Part shown: positions 33,606 through 38,407 of the stretch, one piece after another
Layout: each line of letters starts with the position of its first letter
Numbering within the stretch: the first letter of the stretch is position 1
NCBI GenBank assembly: GCA_903862715.1
Contig: CAIOYY010000094.1
Coordinates: 1 to 38,407 of the forward strand
From: an uncultured Alphaproteobacteria bacterium
GTDB lineage: Bacteria > Pseudomonadota > Alphaproteobacteria > Micropepsales > Micropepsaceae
Direction: 5' to 3'
Length of the DNA: 38,407 nt
Program-made: the position numbers and the translations under genes
The notes under the pieces: generated by a model
The model's database searches: none
Seen by the model: only the letters and a program-made list of their open reading frames with translations
What the model was told of the DNA's origin: nothing

Positions 33606-34517
33606 TCAGTTCCCTCCCTTCCGCCGACGCACCAGACCTTCCTGAGCGACCGATGCGACCAGTGTTCCATCGCGCTGAAAGATCGACCCACGATTGAAGC
33701 TGCGCGCATGCGCAGCTACTGGACTGTCCTGCACATAGAGCAGCCACTCATCGGCTCGGAAGGAACGATGAAACCACATCGCATGATCGAGACTGGCGAG
33801 TTGCAGACTCGGAGTGAACAGCGAATAGCCATGCGGCAGCAGGGATGTGTCGAGTAGCGTCATGTCCGACGCATAAGCCAGCACGCATTGATGGAGCGAC
33901 AGATTATTTCCGAGATGACCTTTCGCACGTACCCAAAGGGTTTGCGCCGCCGCGCGCTTTTCGCCTGAGAAGCGGTTGTCCGGCGAGACAGGACGAATCT
34001 CGATCGGTCGCTCGCGCAGGAACCATGGCCGTACCGCCTCGGGTAGTTGCGCCGCCGCCTCGTCCCTCCACTCGCGTTCGCTTCTCAGCGTTTCCGGCGC
34101 GGGCACGTCGGGCATCGTTATCTGATGAACGAGGCCTTCCTCGGGCACATGGAACGAGGCCGACATCGTGAAGATGATCTCGTCCTTCTGAAGGGCGCTC
34201 ACCCTTCGGGCGGAAAAACTTGCCCCGTCACGGCTGTTCTCCACCCGGTAGACAATGGGCGTCTTCGGATCGCCCGCCCGCAAAAAATAGCCGTGCAGGG
34301 AATGGCAGACCCTTGCCTGGACCGTGCGCTGGGCCGCGACCAGCGCCTGTCCAAGCACCTGCCCGCCAAACACGCGCTGCCAACGGTCCTTGGGACTGTC
34401 CCCACGGAAGGTTCCCTCCCCCGCCGGATCGAGATCGAGAATCGCGATCAGTTCGTCCAGCGCATCATTTTCAGGGTGAACGGGGGCGGATTCGTGGTCA
34501 GGGGGCGGGGTGGACAT
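33606..34517 (-). CDS. tesB: Acyl-CoA thioesterase II
   Basis: TesB hydrolyses medium- to long-chain acyl-CoA to free acid and CoA. The 303-residue protein has two hot-dog domains. The first contains QRVFGGQVLGQALVAAQRTV and HSLHGYFLRAGD, the second LASLDHAMWFHRSF (catalytic Asp) and FNRGSIFQRDGTLVASVAQEGLVR with the Thr and Gln of the catalytic network. Length matches the family. No operon partner lies nearby. Confidence 0.95.
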   Translation of the reverse strand: MSTPPPDHESAPVHPENDALDELIAILDLDPAGEGTFRGDSPKDRWQRVFGGQVLGQALVAAQRTVQARVCHSLHGYFLRAGDPKTPIVYRVENSRDGASFSARRVSALQKDEIIFTMSASFHVPEEGLVHQITMPDVPAPETLRSEREWRDEAAAQLPEAVRPWFLRERPIEIRPVSPDNRFSGEKRAAAQTLWVRAKGHLGNNLSLHQCVLAYASDMTLLDTSLLPHGYSLFTPSLQLASLDHAMWFHRSFRADEWLLYVQDSPVAAHARSFNRGSIFQRDGTLVASVAQEGLVRRRKGGN

Positions 34518-34762
34518 GAGGCATTAGAGCGCAATCGCGCTCCGGCGCGAAGTCGCCAAGCGGCGCTTTGCTTCGTTCCGGTCTGTATCCACCGCAACTC
34601 TCCCCACACGGCGCACGATGCGTTGGAGCTCCGACCTGCGCCCCCCTGCTACGAAATCGCTTCGAGATCGCATAAAAAGGGTGCAATAGGGGGCAGATTT
34701 CCCTTGCGCGGGGGCCAATCCCACTTAAGAAGGTGCCCTCGCTAAAACCATAGGAACCGTGA

Positions 34763-35986
34763 ATGGGGAACGTCCTCCTCAAACGTGCCGCACATCAACG
34801 CCCCGCCACCACCACGCGCGGCGCCATGGAACGCCTGTTCACGCTGATGTTCAGCGGGTTCGTCTACAATCAGATCTGGGAAGATCCGGATGTGGACCTT
34901 GAAGCGCTGAAGGTGGGACCCGGCCATCGCCTGATCACGATTGCCTCGGGCGGCTGCAATGTCCTGAACTATCTGACGGCGGACCCCGAACGCATCATTG
35001 CGGTCGACCTCAATCCGAACCATGTCGCGCTGACCCGTCTTAAGCTTCAGGCGCTGGAGCATCTGCCCGATTACGACGCGTTCTTCCGCTTCTTCGGCAG
35101 CGCAAAGGACACCTCCAACCGCAGTATTTTCGACAGTTTCCTCGCCGAAAAGCTGGACCCGGACACCAGGCGCTATTGGGAAACGCGGATGCCGCTGCGC
35201 GGACGGCGCATCAACATGTTCGCCCGCAACCTTTATCGTTACGGACTTCTGGGCCGCTTCATCGGCGTGTTGCACACCATCGCGAAACTCCACGGCAAGC
35301 GCCTGGAAGACGTGCTTCATGCCAAGACGCTGGAAGAGCAGCGGGCGCTGTTTGAAAAGACGATCGCGCCGTTGTTCGACAACCGGCTGGTGAAATTTCT
35401 CTCCAGAATGCCGGTTTCCTTTTACGGCCTCGGCATTCCACCCGCGCAATATGACGAACTGGTTGCCGCTGCCGCCGACGGCAATCCGGTGACGACGCTG
35501 CGCGAGCGCGTCGAGCGCCTCGCCTGCGATTTTCCGATCGCCGAGAATTACTTCGCCTGGCAGGCCTTTGGGCGCGGTTACGACACCGAAGCGCGTGTCG
35601 CCGTTCCGGCCTATCTCCGCGCGGAAAATTACGAGACCATCAAATCCCGCGTGAACCGCGTGGAAGTGCATCATGCGTCGATGATCGATTTTCTGGCCGC
35701 GCAACCGGAAGGCTCGCTCCATCGCTATGTGTTGCTTGATGCGCAGGACTGGATGACGCCGGAAATCATGACGGCGCTGTGGACGCAGATCGACCGCTCT
35801 GCGGATCCGAAAGATGCGCGCGTCATTTTCCGCACCGCAGGGCTCGAATCGCCGCTGCCGAAAAAGATCCCCGCTGAAATTCTGGCGCATTGGGACTATT
35901 CGGAATCCGAAAGCCGTGCTTTTCACGCCCGTGACCGTTCGTCGATCTATGGCGGCTTTCACGTCTATATCCGGCGTGCGGCCTGA
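34763..35986 (+). CDS. btaA: BtaA, S-adenosylmethionine:diacylglycerol 3-amino-3-carboxypropyltransferase
   Basis: BtaA attaches the 3-amino-3-carboxypropyl group of S-adenosylmethionine to diacylglycerol, the first step to the betaine lipid DGTS at the inner membrane. The 407-residue protein belongs to the DUF3419 family: FVYNQIWEDPDVDLEAL, the SAM-site ASGGCNVLNYL (61-71) and VDLNPNHVALTRLK, then LDAQDWMTPEIM and ARVIFRTAGLESPLP. BtaB follows 11 nt downstream. In Rhizobium and Rhodobacter the pair is induced by phosphate limitation; I see no clear Pho box in the 245 nt upstream. Confidence 0.92.
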   Translation: MGNVLLKRAAHQRPATTTRGAMERLFTLMFSGFVYNQIWEDPDVDLEALKVGPGHRLITIASGGCNVLNYLTADPERIIAVDLNPNHVALTRLKLQALEHLPDYDAFFRFFGSAKDTSNRSIFDSFLAEKLDPDTRRYWETRMPLRGRRINMFARNLYRYGLLGRFIGVLHTIAKLHGKRLEDVLHAKTLEEQRALFEKTIAPLFDNRLVKFLSRMPVSFYGLGIPPAQYDELVAAAADGNPVTTLRERVERLACDFPIAENYFAWQAFGRGYDTEARVAVPAYLRAENYETIKSRVNRVEVHHASMIDFLAAQPEGSLHRYVLLDAQDWMTPEIMTALWTQIDRSADPKDARVIFRTAGLESPLPKKIPAEILAHWDYSESESRAFHARDRSSIYGGFHVYIRRAA

Positions 35987-35997
35987 AGAATCCGCGA

Positions 35998-36687
35998 GTG
36001 AGCTCTCCCGCGCCCGAAACAAACTCTCCCGGTGGCGGCCACGCCGCGCTGATGGACCAGGTCTATCGCCGTCAACGCCACATCTACGATCTGACGCGCA
36101 AATATTATTTGCTCGGCCGCGATCGGCTCATTCGCGAACTGGACGCCAAGCCCGGCGAAAAAATTGTCGAGATCGGCTGCGGTACCGCGCGCAATCTCAT
36201 CGCCATTTCCAAGGCCTATCCCGAGGCACAGCTTTTCGGCCTGGATGCCTCACACGAAATGCTGATCAGCGCGTCCGAATCGGTCGAGCGCGCAGGGCTT
36301 AAGGGCAAGATTGCCCTCGCACACGGTTATGCCGAAGACATGACGCCCGCGCTGTTTGGTGTCGAAGGGCTCTTTGACCGCGCCATCTTCTCCTACAGCC
36401 TTTCGATGATCCCCGATTGGCGCGCTGCGCTGCGCAGCGCGGCCGCCAATGTTCGTCCCGGCGGCACCATTCATATTGTGGATTTCGGCGATCTTGCTTC
36501 GCTGTGGCCACCCGCCGCGCGGGGCCTGCGCGGGTGGCTTCGTCTTTTTCACGTCGCGCCGCGCGATATTCTGCTGCAGGGACTAGAAGCGACGCGCGAG
36601 AACACGCTCTCCTTTCACGTGCTGCCCGGCCGCTACGCCTTCATCATCAAGGCGCATCCCAGCGCCTTTCGCGATTTCGCCGCGTAA
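35998..36687 (+). CDS. btaB: BtaB, diacylglyceryl homoserine N-methyltransferase
   Basis: BtaB methylates the amino group of diacylglyceryl-homoserine three times to give DGTS. The 229-residue class I methyltransferase has motif I VEIGCGTARNL (57-67), FGLDASHEML, and FSYSLSMIPDW in the acceptor region. It starts at GTG 35998, 11 nt after btaA, which defines the role. A strong terminator follows. Confidence 0.92.
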   Translation: MSSPAPETNSPGGGHAALMDQVYRRQRHIYDLTRKYYLLGRDRLIRELDAKPGEKIVEIGCGTARNLIAISKAYPEAQLFGLDASHEMLISASESVERAGLKGKIALAHGYAEDMTPALFGVEGLFDRAIFSYSLSMIPDWRAALRSAAANVRPGGTIHIVDFGDLASLWPPAARGLRGWLRLFHVAPRDILLQGLEATRENTLSFHVLPGRYAFIIKAHPSAFRDFAA

Positions 36688-36714
36688 GCTGCCGCCGCGT
36701 TCCCCGCATGGAAT

Positions 36715-36743
36715 AAAAAAGGCGGGCTTTCGGCCCGCCTTTT
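36715..36743. terminator. Bidirectional rho-independent terminator
   Basis: A stem GGCGGGC-TTTCG-GCCCGCC preceded by AAAAAA and followed by TTTT. It ends btaB on the + strand and, read the other way, the secreted-protein gene ending at 36763. Confidence 0.92.
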
Positions 36744-36762
36744 GAACGAACATTCGGCCGTC

Positions 36763-37371
36763 TCAGAACGTCTCGGCCGAAAAATCAAGGCTGGTGCGCA
36801 ACACCAATCCACGCGCCGGTTCCACAATCATGACCGGTTTCATGCGCGGGATCATCGCGACGGTCGGCGGTACCGCGTCGGGGGCCGGTTCGCGCGCCAT
36901 GATCGGCATATTCTCGCACACGGAATAATCGTCGCCGCCGAAGGAAGGCTGCCCGGACAGAAAGGCCGCAAGCGTCACGGGGCCGGAATCGAGCGCCGTG
37001 ACGAACATGGCGTTCGCGCCATCACAGAAATTGGTAATGTGGGCGATGCTTTTGCGTGACGATGCATTGGCCATCCGCGTCTTGAAGGCGTGGTAATCGG
37101 CTGTGCCGGTGCGCGCATTCAGGCGGCGAAAAAAAGCCTGCAGCGCACGGTCGGAAGCCTGAAGATCGCTCTGAAAGGCGGTCACGAACTGGTTATAGCG
37201 GGGAACGGCATCGCAGGAGAGCGCGGCCACCATCAGCTCCTGCTGTACAGCGGCGGTCTTGATAGCCTGCAATTCCTGAGGTCTGGCGCATTGCGCACCC
37301 GCAGCCCAGGCATTTGTGGTCACCGCGCACATGGCCGCGGCCAGAACTGCCGATTTCAATCCTTTGCGCAA
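36763..37371 (-). CDS. Secreted protein of unknown function
   Basis: The protein has an N-terminal signal peptide (MRKGLKSAVLAAAM to the AWA cleavage motif) and a mostly helical mature part of about 180 residues with four Cys (near ACC-type positions QCARP, LSCDAV, FCDGAN and SVCENM), suggesting one or two disulphides. I do not recognise the family. Start choice: TTG 37371 has the ribosome site AAGGGGA just upstream and gives a clean signal peptide with 202 residues; a GTG at 37410 would add 13 residues without a ribosome site. It ends at a strong terminator. Confidence 0.75.
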   Translation of the reverse strand: MRKGLKSAVLAAAMCAVTTNAWAAGAQCARPQELQAIKTAAVQQELMVAALSCDAVPRYNQFVTAFQSDLQASDRALQAFFRRLNARTGTADYHAFKTRMANASSRKSIAHITNFCDGANAMFVTALDSGPVTLAAFLSGQPSFGGDDYSVCENMPIMAREPAPDAVPPTVAMIPRMKPVMIVEPARGLVLRTSLDFSAETF

Positions 37372-37652
37372 GAAATCCCCTTCGGTCGGTCCCTGAACGC
37401 GTCTAATCACTTAAGGCGCGGATGTAAAAGCAATTTACGCCAAATTTTAGCACAGGTTGGCCCTAGCGAAATAGGGGCCAAGCCCGCCGGGCGCTGCAGG
37501 CAAACAGGGCGGGTGCCGATCCTGCTCCGGAACTCCTGCGCCGGAAGGCCGAAATCGCCGCTTTTCGCCGCGTTCTCATTGCAGTATGTGTGCGCCCCTC
37601 GCGGGCGCGAACTCTTGCGCCGGAGCGAGCAACCAGCCGAGAGTTTAAGGTC

Positions 37653-38407
37653 ATGTCGTATAAAGTCGCAGTCGTGGGCGCCACCGGCAATGTCGGGCGG
37701 GAGATGCTCAACACACTCGTGGAACGCCAATTTCCGGCGCGGGAAGTGGTAGCGCTTGCCTCCGTCCGCTCCAATGGCGTGGATGTTTCCTACGGCGACA
37801 GCACGCTCAAAGTGAAAGCGCTCGACTATTTCGACTTCGCCGGCACCGATATCTGCCTCATGTCCGCTGGCTCCACGGTCGCCGCCGAATGGGCGCCGAA
37901 AATCGCGGCCCAGGGCTGTATGGTCATCGACAATTCCTCGAAATGGCGCATGGACCGGGACGTTCCGCTGATCGTTCCGGAAGTGAACGCGCATGTGCTC
38001 GACGCCGGAATCAAGAAGGGCATCATCGCCAATCCCAATTGCTCGACCGCGCAGCTCGTCGTCGCGCTGAAGCCGCTGCATGACGTGGCGCGGATCAAGC
38101 GCGTCGTCGTCGCCACCTATCAATCGGTGTCCGGCGCCGGCAAGGACGGGATGGACGAATTGTTCCGCCAGACCCGCGCGGTATTCGTCGCCGATCCGGT
38201 CGAGAAGCAGAAATTCACCAAGCAGATCGCCTTTAACGTGATCCCGCATATCGACGTCTTCCTCGACGGCGGTTCGACCAAAGAAGAATGGAAGATGTCG
38301 GTCGAAACGCAGAAGATCCTCGACCCCGACATTCAGGTAATCGCCACCTGCGTGCGCGTGCCGGTGTTTATCGGACATTCCGAAGCGGTGTTCATCGAAT
38401 TCCAGAA
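37653..38407 (+). CDS. asd: Aspartate-semialdehyde dehydrogenase (partial, 3' end outside)
   Basis: Asd reduces aspartyl phosphate to aspartate semialdehyde, feeding lysine/DAP, threonine and methionine synthesis. The visible 251 residues start MSYKVAVVGATGNVGREMLNTL (NADP-binding), and include the active-site NPNCSTAQLV (catalytic Cys) and the catalytic region QSVSGAGKDGMDEL. The C-terminal part runs off the window at the right edge. Its product enters the same DAP pathway as dapD/dapE, although these lie 35 kb away. Confidence 0.95.
   Translation, partial: MSYKVAVVGATGNVGREMLNTLVERQFPAREVVALASVRSNGVDVSYGDSTLKVKALDYFDFAGTDICLMSAGSTVAAEWAPKIAAQGCMVIDNSSKWRMDRDVPLIVPEVNAHVLDAGIKKGIIANPNCSTAQLVVALKPLHDVARIKRVVVATYQSVSGAGKDGMDELFRQTRAVFVADPVEKQKFTKQIAFNVIPHIDVFLDGGSTKEEWKMSVETQKILDPDIQVIATCVRVPVFIGHSEAVFIEFQ

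Noticed and set aside
34518-34762. Pho box upstream of btaA
   Set aside because: No pair of CTGTCAT-like direct repeats with the right spacing is visible.
34742-36022. 426-codon open frame antisense to btaA
   Set aside because: Mirror of a GC-rich gene with no domain or ribosome site; btaA has clear family motifs.
37407-38378. 323-codon open frame antisense to asd
   Set aside because: Asd shows intact active-site motifs on the other strand; the antisense frame has no recognisable domain.

Overview
The window is a chromosomal segment of a GC-rich alphaproteobacterium. The evidence is housekeeping synteny (argB tail, dapD, dapE; def-fmt-truA; SRP RNA next to dnaX-ebfC-recR), a complete Caulobacter-style Tad (Cpa) pilus locus, CtrA-like boxes, and a btaA-btaB betaine-lipid pair. 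The order or genus cannot be fixed from the sequence alone. I saw no insertion sequence, prophage, CRISPR array or tRNA gene.

Positions 1-17.4 kb are mostly housekeeping. The + strand starts with the last codons of argB, then a HAD nucleotidase, dapD, dapE, a small membrane protein and murI, several with overlapping stop/start codons. This run supplies lysine/diaminopimelate and D-glutamate for peptidoglycan. A REP-like palindromic repeat separates it from def-fmt-truA on the - strand. Next come rmuC (+), the - strand set SRP RNA/dnaX/ebfC/recR, nudC (+), kdsB-pheA (-), a membrane-anchored cytochrome c with a tandem-repeat tail (+), an M17 peptidase/NlpC-P60 pair (-) and a glutathione transferase (+). 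A TAXI-type solute-binding protein follows at 17.4-18.5 kb (-).

Positions 18.7-33.6 kb hold the Tad pilus system: a tadD-like TPR lipoprotein (+); the - strand operon cpaB-cpaC-cpaD-cpaE-cpaF-tadB-tadC; the prepilin peptidase cpaA; two Flp pilins; a stand-alone secretin N-domain protein (+); a vWA-containing TadG (-); and two TadE-like pseudopilins (+). A possible small extra gene follows tadC. Sites resembling the CtrA box (TTAA-N7-TTAA with one or two mismatches) lie 43-88 nt upstream of five Tad transcription units, with a weaker one before tadD. This suggests one cell-cycle-linked regulator controls the whole locus. The TadG protein carries two phage-tail-like repeats inserted between its vWA metal-binding motifs.

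Positions 33.6-38.4 kb carry tesB (-), btaA-btaB (+; synthesis of the phosphorus-free lipid DGTS), a strong bidirectional terminator, a secreted protein of unknown function (-), and the first two thirds of asd (+), which runs off the window. The most interesting material is the Tad locus: its shared promoter boxes, the modified TadG, the two pilins and the detached secretin domain.
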